Part shown: positions 1 to 13,409 of the stretch, piece after piece
How positions within the stretch are numbered: position 1 is the stretch's first letter
Layout: each line of letters opens with the position of its first letter
Assembly (NCBI GenBank): GCA_001599935.1
Contig: BCIJ01000022.1
Coordinates: 197,798-261,797, forward strand
Direction of reading: 5' to 3'
Origin: Holtermannia corniformis
Lineage: Eukaryota; Basidiomycota; Tremellomycetes; Holtermanniales
DNA: 64,000 nt
Translations under genes and position numbers: made by a program
The notes under the pieces: model-generated
Database searches by the model: none
What the model was told of the DNA's origin: nothing
The model's input: only the letters and a program-made list of their open reading frames with translations

Positions 1-3000
1 GCAGACGAACCCAGAACTCAACCACCTCATGACGATCATGCGCATCGTCAGCCAGGCCCAGCAGCAGTCAGTTGGACCCAGTGGGCTTGGGCGTCGTAGA
101 TACTGATACTAGGCCCTAGACGACAGCAGAGTGCGGCATCTCCCACGGCGGTCAGTGCGCCCTCGCCTGCTCCGCAAACCAACGGCGCAAACGGGACCGC
201 TGCGCCCTCACCAGCACCACCACCACCAGCGGCCACACCGGCACCCTCGACGCCAATCGCCATGACGCCGCCTCAGACGGCCCAGCTCCGAACCCAGCTC
301 CACGCATATCAGATGCTCAACCGCAACGCGCCCGTTCCCCCCTTCCTCCAACAAGCCGTCCAGGGCAACCAGCCCCCAAACGTCGGCTCGCAAGCACCGA
401 CCACCAACGGTGTTCAGCAGAAAGTCGTCGAGCGCACCGTCGAGAGCGTCATGGTCGACCAAGCGGCGTCGACCGGCGCAGACGCCGAGACGCCCGAAGC
501 GTACGCGCTCGAATACGACGCAAAGTCGATCATCTACCCGTACAACGCCTACACCTCGCCCTCGTTCTATCTCGACCGCCAGCCCAAGACGGACGACGAG
601 TACATTCACTCGAAATTCCAGCGGCTCATCATCCCAAACCTGACGCCGACGGGGCTCGATCCCTACCTACTGCTCGAAGAGCGCAACCGGTTCATCCAGA
701 CGCGGATCGACTGGCGCGTAAAGGAGCTCGAATCGCTCGATGCCGCCTCGGGAGCCGGTCCGGCTGGCGCTCAACCCGTCCCTGGCCTCACCGACCAGAA
801 ATCGGCCGCACCAAACAGCACGCTCGCGACGCGCGCACGGATCGAGCTCATGCAGCTCCGTTTGCTTGAAAAGCAAAAACTGCTGCGCGAAGACGTCGTG
901 CGCGCAATGCACTCTGCGTCGCAGATCCCGACGGACCGTTCCCAGTTTCGCCGGTTCCGGACCCACTCTCTGCGCGACGCGCGCGCGACCGAGAATGCAG
1001 AACGCAAGCAGCGCAACGATCGCGAACTCAAGGGCAAGAAGCGCCATCTGGCGTACATCGACGGTATCTGCCAGCATGGGCGCGACCTGGTCGCGAATGG
1101 CGAGAGCAACCCTCGGGGTGCGACGGCGGACCGTGCGCGACGGCTCGGCAGGAGCGTGCTGAAATTCCACGCGGATACGGAAAAGGAGGAACAGAAGCGG
1201 ATCGAGCGCTTGTCGAAAGAGCGTCTCAAGGCGCTCAAGGCCGACGACGAAGAGGGCTACCTGAAACTCATCGACGAAGCAAAGGACACGCGCATCACGC
1301 ACCTGCTAAAGCAGACGGACGCGTTTCTGGATTCCCTCGCCGCCGCCGTGGTCGAACAGCAAAACGACGACGTTCATCGCGATCACGCCCCGATCGCAGT
1401 GTACGAGACGGAACAGGGACCGGCGAGCGAGGCCACGTTTGGCGCGCGCAGAGCCGATGGCGAAGAAGAGGGCGCAGAGGCAAAGGAGGGCAAGGTCGAC
1501 TACTATGCGGTCGCTCACCGGATCCAGGAGAAGATTACGAGACAGGCTAGTATCCTCACTGGCGGCACACTCAAGGACTACCAGGTCAAGGGTCTGCAGT
1601 GGATGATTAGTCTATACAACAATAGGCTCAATGGCATCCTGGCCGATGAGATGGTCCGTCGCGTAGGGATCACAGGCTTGGCTGACGCTCGACTAGGGTC
1701 TCGGCAAGACGATCCAGACGCTATCCTTGATCACGTTCCTGATCGAAAGCAAGCGCCAAAACGGCCCTTTCCTCGTCATTGTCCCGCTCTCGACGCTGAC
1801 CAACTGGACGCTCGAGTTTGAGCGCTGGGCTCCTGCCGTGCGCACCGTCATCCTCAAAGGCTCACCCGCGCAACGCAAGGAAATCTACCCGCGCCTCCGC
1901 GCCGTCGATTTCCAAGTGTGCTTGACCACGTACGAGTACATCATCAAGGAGCGCCCGCTGCTCGCAAAGATCAAGTGGGTCCACATGATCATTGACGAGG
2001 GCCACCGGATGAAAAACGTAAAGAGCAAGCTGAGCCAGACGTTGAACGACTATTATTCATCGCGCTATCGGTTGATCTTGACGGGCACGCCGCTCCAGGT
2101 GAGTCGTTTGCGCGCGAGCAGCAGACGAGGCTGATGCGGGATAGAACAACTTGCCGGAGCTGTGGGCACTGCTGAATTTCGTCTTGCCAAAGATCTTCAA
2201 CTCTGTCAAGACGTTTGACGAGTGGTTCAACACGCCGTTTGCGAACACGGGCACGGGCGAGAAGATGGAGATGACGGAAGAAGAGGCGCTGCTCGTCATC
2301 CGGCGCTTGCACAAGGTCCTGCGCCCGTTCCTGCTCCGGAGGCTGAAAAAGGACGTCGAGAGCGAACTCCCGGACAAGGTTGAAAAGGTCATCAAGACCA
2401 AGATGAGCGGCCTTCAGTGGAAGCTGTACAAGGTCATGAAGGAGCACAATGTCCTCATCACCGACGACACCAACACGCAGCGGTCAGTCGCCTGTGAAGC
2501 GAGAGCAATGCGCTGACAGACGGTCAGCAACGCCAAAGCCAACAACCTGCAAAACACTCTGATCCAGCTCCGCAAGATTTGCAATCACCCGTTCGTGTTT
2601 GAAAACGTCTATGCCGACTTTTGCCCGTACAACCACACGGACGACCTCATCTTTCGTTCGGCCGGTAAATTCGAGCTGCTCGATCGCATGCTCCCGAAAC
2701 TGTTCGCGACCGGCCACAGGGTACGTCTCTGGGCAGGCTACGGACAGCCGACTGATCGCGACCCAGTGCTTGATCTTCTTCCAGTGGACGGCCGTCATGG
2801 ACGTCATGGAGGATTTCATGGCTTACCGCGGTTGGCGCTACTGCCGTCTGGATGGTCACACCAAGGCCGAGGAGCGTAACGAGATGCTGACCCACTTTAA
2901 CGACGCAAACTCGCCGTTCCAGTGCTTCTTGCTCTCGACCCGTGCCGGTGGGCTCGGTCTCAACCTGCAGTCGGCCGATACCGTCATCATGTGAGTGCTT

Positions 3001-4534
3001 GCACCAGCCAGCGTCGACGCCAGCTGATCCGCTAGCTATGATTCGGACTATAACCCTCATGCCGACTTGCAGGCTCAGGACCGTGCACACCGCATCGGGC
3101 AGAAAAAGGAGGTCCGCGTGTTCAGACTCGTCTCGTCAGCTACGGTCGAGGAGAACATTTTGGCGACCGCGCAGGGCAAGCTCGCGATCGACGGCAAAGT
3201 CATCCAGGCCGGCAAGTTTGACAACAAGTCGACGGCCGAGGAGCGCGAAAACTTTTTGGTCAGTCTCGGTTGACGACGGATTGCTGGGTACTGATGGCGC
3301 AGCGATCACTGCTTGAAGTCAACGAAGAGGACAATGAAGAGTCTGGCGAGCTCGACGATGACGAGCTGAACGATGTTCTGGCGCGCGGCGATCACGAGCT
3401 GCAAAAGTTTGCAGAGATGGACCGAGAGCGCGTCGCGGCTGAAGCTGAGCGCTGGCGTGCCTCCGGCCATAATGGTGCTCCTCCCGAGCGACTCATGACA
3501 GAGGCCGAGCTGCCAAAGTCGTATCACCGCAACATGGCGCCCGTTACCACGTTTGTCGACGAAGCCGAGACGGGCCGAGGTCGACGGGCGAAGAACGAAG
3601 TTCGGTACGATGACGGCTTGACGGAAGAGCAGTTCATCAACGCTCTGGAGAACTCGGATGACGACCTCGTGGACGCGGCCGAGCGCAAACGCCGTCGGGC
3701 AGAGAACGTCAGGCGCCGGCAGGCAGAGAACCTGGCGCGTGGAGATGTGGATGATCAAAGCAAGAAGGGCAAGAAGGTCCGCAGGGGGCGTGATGAGAGC
3801 GAAGACTTGTCGCCGGCGCCGGGCAAGCGCAAGCGCACCGGACCTTCGCTGTCGGTCACGCCGTCGCTGAACGAGGACGATGATGATGTTCTGCCGGTGG
3901 GTTGGACGGCATCTGCTACCAAGTGACTGACACGGGCAGAAACGGAGAAAGACGGGCGGTACGGCGACGCCGGCGTCTGCTTCTAGCGCTGGAGGAATCA
4001 AGGGCACCATGGAGCGCCTCTTCAAAGCCGTCAATGATCTCGTCGACCCCGAGACGGGTGAGAAGCGCAACGTCTACTTTCAGAAACCCGTGTCGAAGAT
4101 TGTCAGTCGTTTGCGCCGGCTCGGGCCACTGCTGACGATGACAGGATTACCCCGACTACTACCAATTGATCGAGCGGCCCATCTGCATGCAGCAGATCAA
4201 GCGCAAGATTACATCAAACTCGTATCGCGATCTCGCCACGTTCCGTTCCGAAATGGTCCTCCTTTGGGACAACGCCCGGCGCTACAACCAAGACGGCAGC
4301 TGGGTCTACATGCAAGCCGAGGCGCAACAGGCTGCGTTCGAGACCATGTTTGATAACGAGCTCAACGCTCACTCGGCGGCAGCGAGCAACGTCGGCACGC
4401 CGTCACGGGATGAGCCGCAGATGAAGCTCAAGTTCAAGCTGGGAGCGGGCGGCGGCGGTGGGAACCGCAGCAAGCCGGCTCGGCGACAGTCGACACCGCC
4501 GTCGAGCGATGGGTCAGACGATGATGACTACTAG
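1..4534 (+). CDS. STH1: SNF2/STH1-type chromatin-remodeling ATPase, 5' partial
   Basis: Catalytic subunit of a SWI/SNF- or RSC-class remodeler, a DNA-dependent nuclear ATPase that moves nucleosomes. Order seen: QLQ-like stretch near 265-370, HSA-type basic region (about 900-1250), helicase domain with GLGKT Walker A (made by a splice at 1696) and DEGH box near 1995, C-terminal helicase half ending in the HRIGQKK motif near 3090, acidic/basic linker, then a bromodomain (about 4010-4370). Introns: 67-119, 1654-1696, 2099-2144, 2483-2527, 2721-2766, 2991-3035, 3259-3302, 3897-3939, 4102-4144. The reading frame before 67 is open to base 1, so the N terminus lies outside the window. Stop TAG at 4532. 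The terminal bromodomain is typical of Snf2/Sth1; which of the two paralogues it is cannot be told here. Confidence 0.95.
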
Positions 4535-4660
4535 GGTCTCAATGCGTGTGCATAATGCGAGATGCATCGGCTGCAGAACCACAAGGGGGTTTGCGAACCA
4601 AACAATCATCGGCGGCGAGGTCGTGCAACAACTCACTTTCGACATCATCACCCGATCACT

Positions 4661-7088
4661 ATGGCACAGCGTAGGCAGAGGAATCCGATAGAGGATCTGA
4701 CGAGTCCGTTGACGCAGCTCCGCGTCAATCCGTACCCCGACGAGTTCGGAGCTGGGCCATCGCGAGGCTATGCGTTGAGAGATGAGGGTGTATCCACTCC
4801 GGGATCCAGCACGAGACGCGAGGTATGTTGCAGCTCGTATACATGTGGTACAGTCCTGTATCTGCTTGTAGGACGCAGACCGGCAGCTCATGACCTTGCA
4901 GCCACCGAAAGGCCTCCAGTTACCAGCACGGACCCAGCCGTCGGGACCGTCAACATCGACAGCACAGCTGGGTCAAGCATCGAACCAAGGGTTGGACTTC
5001 AATCTCTTTCGGTCATCCACCATCTCGACCATCTCGTCCAACGCGTCCTCGGGTTACGACGACGATCGGTCACTGTACTCGGCTCCTGACAGTCCTGAAC
5101 ATTACTCTTTCACTTCGCAGCCAGGACAAGCAAAGACCTGGGCGGAACAAGAGGATGACGGACCGTCTACGCCCAAGGCTGTACCGTCGTCCTTCCAGGT
5201 CATGTCGCGGCCAACGCTTCATACCCCTACAAGAGCAGAAACGCCGCAGGCGAGACACGAACAGGTGCCAGAGCAAAGCTACTTCAATCTAGCTTTCCCT
5301 GCAAGCTCATCGGCATCCACAATAGCTGCACCCAAGCACGCTGCTGGACCTCAGGTTCAAACGCCGTCTGTCGAGGACGCGAATGGTGGCGACACGGTCT
5401 CGATGCACGGCGAACAAGGCGACGAGTGGGGTGAGGATGAAGCTGCATTCGAGTGGCTTGACAGCGATGCACAGCCGCCAGATAGCAATGTGGGCAACGG
5501 CCTACGCGGAAGCCCGGCTCGAAGAATCTCTCTCCGAAGAGTCGCATCAGGCACTGGCGTCAAGCTGAGAAAGAGCCGGAGACCACCAGTGGTCATGATT
5601 CCCACTCGAGCCGCGCCGCCTCCGCCTCTAGAGGGGACCACTATTTCGGCGCCAATGCCTCTGGGCATGCGGAGGATCAATTCGGACGCGGGAGCACACG
5701 GTCCGAGACAAATGGGGGCAAGGTCAACGTCGTCGCCTCAGGTGACCAGCAACCAGAGCCGAGATTTGACGGCGCACAAATCGCGCAGTCATGAACCTCT
5801 CTCTCCTTCTTGTGAATCTAAACAGAACGAACATTATCCACCGCCTCCGCGCAAAGCCCCTCCGCAACCTCTGGCATTGCAAGAGCCGCCACAGCCTCAG
5901 CGCTATGTGGCTCTCAAAGACGACGAATCGCCCACCGCACCAAGCTTCCGCTCAGTCACACCGACACAAAGTCATCGGGGTTCGTCCGACACGGCCCGTC
6001 CGGCCCCCAAACCCCCACATAATTCTCATCAATCAGGCGCATGGTCATTCTATGATCTTGACGGCGGCCCCTCCCCTTCGACACCCACAGCAACTCAGCA
6101 TACGCCAATGGGGTCGGAGCTGGCATTCCCAAGAGGGCGATACGTCAAGGTGGCTCCGCCGGTGTCATCGGCTGCTTCGTTTGCAACTGCAAGCGAACAT
6201 CGAGAGCCAAAGACGGCAGATGAGTTCTTAAAGTTGGGCGTCGAGGCACATAGTCGAAGTGAACTCGCCAAGAGCGCATACTATTTCATGAAGGCAGCGG
6301 AAGGCGGTAGTGCGAGTGGCCGGATCTTCTGGGGTAGGTCGCCACGTCCCGTCACCCTTGCGCGCAGCTGATCGCACTACTGCAAAGGCTTAGCACTACG
6401 ACATGGGTACGTCGCAGCGCGTGTGCTTAGCTCCAGCTGATCGCTGCACAGCTGGGGTGTCGCTCGTGACGAGAGAAGAGGGTTCAACGAACTCCGAAAA
6501 GCTTGCGAGGAGAGCCTCTACGACGCCTCGTTGCATGGCGCTAGCCACGCTGGTTTAAGCGAGAAGCAGCGACGGGATCTCAACGTGCGTTGTCGTTGCG
6601 TCTCGGCGCATCTCACTCACCACATGCAGCGAGACATTGCATTCGCGCTGTTCGAGGTGGCGAATTGTTTCTTGGATGGTGTCGGTGTCAAGAAATCGCC
6701 AGAGCTGGCCGTCTCATATTTGCGCTTTGCAGCAAAGCTAGGCGATATGCAAAGCCAAGAACGTGAGCTAAACCCTGTACCATGCAGCCCGCTGACATGG
6801 ACACAGAGCTCGGTTATCTGCTGTCGAAGGGTAAAGGAGGCGTCAAGAAGGATCTGTAAGTGGTGTCACTTGTTACAACGACAGGCTGACAGGATGCCAG
6901 GCGAGAGGCAGCTCGGTGGTATCGCACGGCAGTAAGTGTGCGAGGATTCGGTGGACGTAAGTTTGACCCTGCCAGATCGCTCAAGGTTCCCCAAATACCT
7001 TTGGACTTGCTTGGATCTACAAGGTCAGTAGATATGCATATGCGGGAGCATGGCTGACTGTGCGCCGTAGGAAAAATACATGGAATGA
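4661..7088 (+). CDS. Sel1-repeat protein, Nif1/Dsf2-like
   Basis: Long low-complexity N-terminal half (Ser/Pro-rich, PPPP tracts, basic patches) followed by Sel1-type TPR-like repeats: the FLKLGVEAHSR block near 6225, the FEVANCFLDGVGVKK block near 6650, and the last TFGLAWIYK block near 7000. This layout matches fission-yeast mitosis inhibitor Nif1 and budding-yeast Dsf2. Introns: 4823-4871, 6334-6387, 6407-6451, 6585-6629, 6773-6806, 6856-6900, 6932-6975, 7024-7070. The last coding exon is only 18 nt (7071-7088). The start at 4661 gives a continuous frame through the first splice. It ends tail to tail with the WD40 gene, 52 bp away. A scaffold role in cell-cycle or cell-shape control is inferred from the family, not seen here. 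Confidence 0.8.
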
Positions 7089-7140
7089 TGACGTCCATAC
7101 ATCATACATTGGCGCTGCTGCCCATCAAATACGGGGCAAG

Positions 7141-9779
7141 CTACATTGCCCACACCTTGGCCGAGCCATCCTTGCCGCCCGACACGAGGTAGCGGTCGAT
7201 GAAGCGCATCCGTTCGGCGGGCTTGACGTGCCCGTTGGTCGTCAAACGCGAATGAGCGTGCGTGGTGCGATTGTACACCTGCGATGCGTTAGTCATGTAA
7301 CTGTATCCCTGCCCTACCAGTGACAACTCACCTCGATTCCATTCTCGCCAGTGCATGCTACGACCTTGCGACTGTCGAATTGCAAGGCCGTGACGGGGAA
7401 CTCGTACTTGTGTACTTCGGCTACGGCTCCCATTCTGAGATCCCAGATCTACGAGTCGTCAGTGCGTGACGGTTCGAGCTGGGCAGGACCTACACGGATG
7501 GTCTTGTCCAGGCTTCCGCTTACGACGTTGGTCTCGTCGAACTGCAAGCATGTCACAGGCGCAGTGTGGCCGACGAGCGTGCGGTGCGCCTGGCCCGTCC
7601 GCACTGCCCACTATCAGCATGATCACGCTCAAGAACCGGTTCAACTTACTGTCCCACATGCGAACCCCACCGTCGCCACTGCCACTTGCCAAGGCATAGC
7701 CCCAGAACTGTACACCGCCCACAAAGTCTTGGTACATTTCCCAGCTGCCGTCCGAGTAGGGCGGTGTGGGAATGGCAAACTGCTGACCTGAAATGGCGTT
7801 CAAAAGGCTGCCGCCACTGATCGTTGACGGTCCGGGGGAAGGAAGGAGGTCATCGTAGTGCACCGACGAGAAAGACGTTGAAGAACGGTGGCGAAGTCGA
7901 GGCGGGGNGAAGGGGNCTTGCCCGTAAGTCGGCTGGACCGGAGAAGTCGGGCCAGCTTGGGGATATGATGGCGGAGGGTTTGAAATGGCCCACAAAATGT
8001 CCATCGTCAGAATACACTGGCCGGTCGTCACGTCCCATTGGCGGATGGTCTTGTCAGATGACCCGGTGACCTACACTGCGTCAACTCATACTCAGCGTAG
8101 CGAGAAGCTACACACCAAGCATCCGTCTTCATAATAGAGCGCGGTCACACTCTTGCTGTGGCCCTCGAGTGTGCGAACACATGGCCCTCGATCTTGATCA
8201 GCAGGTCCGTTCGATCCACCAGCCTCGTCTTGCTCTTGTATCCGCTCGAGTGTCCCTTGTCGAAGACTCTCAACAGCGGACCTCTGTACTTTCTCTTCGT
8301 AGTCTTCAACGACGCGCAGATCCCACAGCTTGACGTTGCCGTCCGTACCACCGGTCAAACACAAGGTATCCTCCACTTGAACGGCCTTGACTGCGCCTAA
8401 AGGTTGCCTGTGTCAGCGCAACGTGGATTACTAGCAAGCTCACGCACCAGTATGCCCACGCAATTGACCGATCTCCTCTCCGTCGCACAGATCCCAAACC
8501 TTGACGACATCGTCCTGCCCAGCTGTCACGAGCATGCCATATGGCTCTGAAAAGTCCATGGCGGTAATCGGTGCCGTGTGGCCTGACAACGTCTGCACAG
8601 TCACTAGTCAGCTCCATTTGGTACCACTAGATGCTCACCATGAAGGCCACCCCTCGAGGCAACTCGTCATGTTCAGACGGCAGGAATGCTGGGCCTTTTC
8701 GACGCCGTGAGCTCTTGCTTGCACCCACTGCGTCGGACGCGGCTGTGAGGCCGTCGCCTCCGGAAGCGCCCGAGATGACGTTCGGCAAGGTCATGAGCTC
8801 TTGCACCCCCTCGAGCTCGTCATCGAGTTCCAAGTCTTCTTCTCGCAGATGTAGTAATGAAGACTCGAGGCGTCTCCGAAGATCCGCCAAAGCGTCGATC
8901 TTGGCGGCAATCTCGTGGATTTCGGTGTGTATGAGAGACTGTTGGTGTGAATGAGCAAGGCCAAGTAGCCATGTGAGACTAACCCTTCGCACGACGAGGT
9001 TCTCCTTGTCGATCCTGATCTCCTCTGCCTGCTTCTTGAGGTCTTCAAGGTGCAGCTTGCCCTCCACCCGGCTCCTGCTGAGGCCACCCGACTCTCGAGC
9101 TTTACGACGCTGCCGTTGCTTGCGTCCCACTCCCAGGCCCTCGTCCTCGTCACGCTCGCTGCCGTCTGTGAGCAGACCACGGGCTCGGTCCCCTAATCGT
9201 TTCAACCCGATCTTTTCCCCGCCAAGATCCTCGTCCCCAAGTCCGCCTCGGATCTTTCTCCGCCTCGCTTTTGCAATCTCAGAGCTGGGTACAGTAGCGT
9301 AAAAGCCCTTGATCAGGCTGACTTGCTCTTCTGACCCGCCAGGCTCCCCATCTGTAGGAGTGAAGGACAAGGCGGTGAGCGATGGAATAGCTTCGACAAT
9401 GGCCAACGAGTTTGAGGTAGTCCGTCGAGCAAGAGTCGGAATGGGAAGCGTAGATGGCAGCCGAGCCAAGACGCCGCCAGGGCGAGTTGGCTGATGTCCA
9501 AGACCTCGAGCGGCCGCTGCATTCAGGATTCGCGGGTGCAACAGTGACGGAGCGACTGCAGTCTTGTCAATGCCAATCATGCACATAGAATCCACTGCGC
9601 TCACGTTCTGAAAAGATCTTGACGCTCGCTGATCTGCGGTGTTCACCTTGGAATGGCCCCAGCAGGGCTTCTTTGACGATGGACAGCGTTCCGCTCGAAC
9701 TCCCCGCTGACGATATTGGGTCAAGGGCTTGCCGCAGCGGCTTGTGACCATTCTGCCTGTGCGGCGGCGTCGAGGCCAT
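7141..9779 (-). CDS. MDV1: Mdv1/Caf4-like mitochondrial division WD40 protein
   Basis: Adaptor that links the outer-membrane protein Fis1 to the dynamin Dnm1 during mitochondrial fission. Seen: N-terminal region with the ALLGPFQ segment, a coiled coil (about 9070-8800, [12 protein letters not shown] through [21 protein letters not shown]), then a WD40 propeller with GH..WD signatures ([46 protein letters not shown]) and a final blade ending KVWAM. Introns: 9556-9604, 8939-8983, 8593-8638, 8397-8447, 8071-8115, 7604-7649, 7449-7493, 7279-7331. A low-complexity insert (about 8010-7700) splits two blades and contains ambiguous bases N at 7908 and 7916. The start at 9779 leaves 139 bp to the divergent KTI12 start. 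Confidence 0.88.
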
Positions 9780-9918
9780 TGCGGACAGCGTGTCAACAGC
9801 TGCCTGATTGATATTCTCCGAAGATGTGGTCGTCGTCGGTGAGAGATGAGGTCACACTGTCTGCGGACGATTTCGGTTCATCAAGACGACCACTTTGCCT
9901 TTCGCAATATCAGCAGCC

Positions 9919-11010
9919 ATGGCATTCGTAACGATCTCGGGCTTCCCAAGCTCTGGCAAGTCTACAAGAGCTCGACAGCTCAAGGAGGAGTTTGAACGTC
10001 GCCTCTCACTTGACACCTACCGAGGACCGTCCTATCGAGTCTTGGTCGTGGACGACGACAGCAGTAATGTTACTCGAGATGCATACGACAGTATGTAGTA
10101 TGATCCGGATTGAAGCACTGCTGACTGCTGACGCGCCAGGCAGTCTCGCAGAAAAGCCAGCACGGGCCAGCCTCTTCGCAAACGCAACAAGGGAGATGCG
10201 GAACGACACCATCTTGATCTGTGATAGCCTCAACTATATCAAGGGCTTTCGCTATCAGCTCTACTGTTCTGCCAGGGAGGCGAGTCTGAGAGTGTGCACC
10301 GTCAGTCCGTCGCGCATTATGAGAGTCTGCTGATGATGACATCGCCAGATCCATGTCGCTGCCCCGCCGGCAAAATGCAAAGAATGGCATGCGGCTCGTT
10401 CAGCTGCAGAGCAGTACAAGGAGCCAACGTATGCTGCAACTTCAGCTCTTGCTTCAGTATCTGACGCCTTCAGATTCGACAACCTGATTATGCGCTATGA
10501 GGAGCCGTCATCAATGGTCCGATGGGATTCGCCCTTGTTCACACTATCCTGGGACGACACGCACGAGCAAATACCATACGACGAGCTGTGGAAAGCCGTC
10601 ACCGAGGGTCTCAAGAAAGGCCCGACCGGCAGTGTCTTGCCTGTACGTGCCCAAGCTGTCGCCACGGATAGTCAAGCTGATTGACATGCTAGGTCGTCCG
10701 ACCACCACCAAACACTTTACAACTCCTCACATCTACTACAGCGAGCCTGACAGCGTTGCTACTGCCCGCCTCTCAATCCTCAACCCACATACTGCCCATC
10801 CCATCAGTTGCGGGGCTAGACATCCGGCTGCCAGGTCGAGTTTTGACATTGAGCGAGTTGCAGCGATTGAAGCGACAATACGAGGCCATGCAGACTAAAG
10901 GCGTGATACAGGGTGGTCAGGGCACGGGAGAACGAGCGTGGACGGAAGAGGGTCTGATGCGCGGGTTTGTACGATATCTCGAGGGTGTATGGGGCACAGC
11001 AGACGATTGA
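9919..11010 (+). CDS. KTI12: Elongator-associated ATPase Kti12
   Basis: Kti12 is a tRNA-binding P-loop protein needed for Elongator-dependent wobble-uridine modification. The P-loop GFPSSGKST lies at residues 6-14. DDDSSN, ICDSLNYIKGFRYQLYC and the RYEEP segment are family landmarks. The C-terminal helix region ends RFVRYLEGVW. Introns: 10091-10139, 10301-10348, 10429-10473, 10643-10692. An upstream in-frame non-ATG extension exists, but the ATG at 9919 places the P-loop at the usual position. Head to head with MDV1. Confidence 0.93.
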
Positions 11011-11144
11011 GATGCACATCTATTGCATATGCGTGCGATTCACCGTGTTGCGCTATGATACAACGTCTACAGATTGATCCCAGCGATTGATGTTGTCCGT
11101 GGTGAGCGCATTCCCCTCTCAAGTGTGATGAATGGGAGCGTGAT

Positions 11145-13096
11145 CTACTTCGATTTGCCCTGCTGGTAGTCGAGACGCAGGGATACTGGCGACTTGAGCC
11201 CGGTCACACTCGGTTTGGGTAGCCAAGACTCACAATCTTCTATGCAGCTGTATGCATGATTGAGCTCAATAGCCACTTTGACGTCGCCTCCTCGATCCGG
11301 ATGATGGGCCTTGACCTTGTCCAACCATGCAGTCTGAATACGCTTGTTGACCACGACCTCGTGCTCTGGGCGCAGGAAGTGTGGTGTTGGTGTGATGCCG
11401 AACCGCGCATAGTATCCGTACGGGTCCAAGACGTGTTTGACAACCATGCCCGTCTCGGTCGCTGGGCGTGTAGAGTCCACCGGCCTCGATTTGGCCTGAG
11501 ACGCTCGCAGGCGGTTCAGGTGCTCTTCGGCGCGCCTGCGTTCGTGTGCTTGTCTTTCTTGAGCAAGCTGACGTCGGCGCTCGAGACCTGCAGCTCTGGC
11601 GCTAGCGGCACTCGCACTGGTCCCGGTACCGGCGCTTGCTCTTGGCTTCGTTGTCGACGCAGACCGAGCTTGCGTAGCTTGTGCCGCAGTTTCCTTGGCG
11701 GCAGCGGCAGCATCCAATCGCGCTTGACGACGAGCCTGGAATTCGGGATCGAGGGAGGCTGCTTTTGATGGCAAGAATGCCGGATACTTGAGCTCTTGCC
11801 CTCGTAATGTTCGATCGATGAAGACACTAACTTCTCAGTACACCCTGCTAGAAAGCATCGTCTGAACTCACTCGGTGGTTCCAAAGTTGTGCTGCAGTGG
11901 GCCAACGCCATCCAAGTCTAGATCAACTTCCTTGAGTGGATCTAGCGGGTAGATATTAGGATCTTCCCAGTCTGCATGCGCAAATGTCTCTCGTTCCATT
12001 GATTCCGCGACGATGGCTCCGAGAGGTTCGCGCGTAGCATCCGGTACGTGATACATTGAGAGCACCTCGCCGATCTCGTCGTGCGAAGGATCCATGAGCA
12101 GCATGGACAATGTTTCGTGCTTGATATGTCATGAGCTTGCGTTCATCCCGGTGCAGTGTACGTACGGAGGGTAGATCCATGCCCAACTTGGTCTGAGGGG
12201 CTGGTAAGCGGCCCGCTGATCGGCCCGCTGCATCGAGGACAATGTATCCAGTCGCCGTCAAGACCTTGACGACTGGCATGTATATTGGGTATATGAAAGG
12301 TCGCTGTGCAGTCAGCTCCAGACATCCTCCCCGTAGTCTCAACTCGTGACTTACAGCCTTCTCTCGAGCCTCCCATGTCCGAATCAAACCGCCAGGTATT
12401 GTCGCGACATCCGTCAAGCTTTGGAGTAATCGGTTGGTTTCAGCAAGCGTTGGCTTTGGATAGGGAGCTGTAAAAAGCGGAGCTCTATTTGCGTTCCATC
12501 GTTTTGAGACATAGGCCTCGGATACGTATGGGAAGACTGCTGCCAGTTTATTCGATGCAAACACGGCCAAGAATTCTTGGTTGCGAGACTGGATGAATCC
12601 ACTGCCTTTGTGTGAGCCATTTGCTTCGCTTTCAGGGTAATCGCCGCTCACCGACACCAGTGCCCCTTCGGTACAGCTGCGACGTCAAAGTCCAGTCGCG
12701 TGAACATCCGACTCCCGACTCGATTCCCGTGTGCTTCCCTCGACTGGAGAACTTCGGAAAAGTCGATGAGGTAGCGGCACGCCCAGAACGGCAGCAAGTG
12801 GTGCTCGACCGCATATGCGGTGCGCTGACAAATCGTCAGTAGGCAGCTACTGGACAGTCGCTGTAACCTACATCTATCCGCTTTGCTTCATCCAGGGTCA
12901 ACACCCGAGTCTGGGGGATCCCGAGGCCGAAGCGAACCCGACCGTACTTGTCTTGGTGGTAGAGCACCTCTTCAGGTGGTCCACTTGGAGCCGTTGACAA
13001 GGTCCGAGAGCGACCACGCAGCGCGCATGGTGCTCGTGGACCTTTGATGCGCAATGTGGATAGCGTCCATCGATGGCGTACGCTACCAGCTTGCAT
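11145..13096 (-). CDS. Mitochondrial-type protein with C-terminal J domain, unknown function
   Basis: About 570 aa in six exons. Introns: 12825-12871, 12602-12651, 12304-12354, 12120-12165, 11827-11871. The N terminus is Arg/Ser-rich without acidic residues over about 40 residues, which looks like a mitochondrial presequence. A middle block (PFIYPIYMPVVKV, then MLLMDPSHDEIGEVLSMYHV) I do not recognise. A coiled, Ala/Arg-rich helix (AARAAGLERRRQLAQERQ) precedes a J-like domain near the C terminus with DPYGYYARFGI, an HPDRGGD loop and a terminal AYSCIED. Exon lengths sum to a multiple of three. A final 52-nt GTGAGT..CCAG segment near 11242-11191 could be an intron, but removing it is not needed for an open frame. 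Function unknown; a co-chaperone role is only an inference from HPD. Confidence 0.7.
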
Positions 13097-13409
13097 GGTC
13101 CCGACGCATCGAAGCGCGGCGCTCGCTGATGCTTTCGATGCTAGCTGCTGGTGGCCTGGCACTGAGCTCGCGTACGACTTGGCTTTGCAACACTTGGTCA
13201 GACGTCGGAACAAACAACCTTGCAAAGACAAAAGACTGATCACGTGGTGCAGATCGCCGTCGTTCAGACGCTGGGCGACAGAAGGTATGGCTACCGCAAG
13301 CTGTGCAGTGATCTGATATATCGTAGCATCTGTAGCAGGCTACAATCTCCAAAGCCCCAGTAAGGAATACCAATTTCGATTCTCACAAGTCGAGCGCATC
13401 ATGGCAGCT

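Noticed and set aside
667..1302. Long antisense frames opposite the SNF2 exons (and similar mirrors elsewhere)
   Set aside because: They are shadows of GC-rich coding sequence; no family similarity or splice logic.
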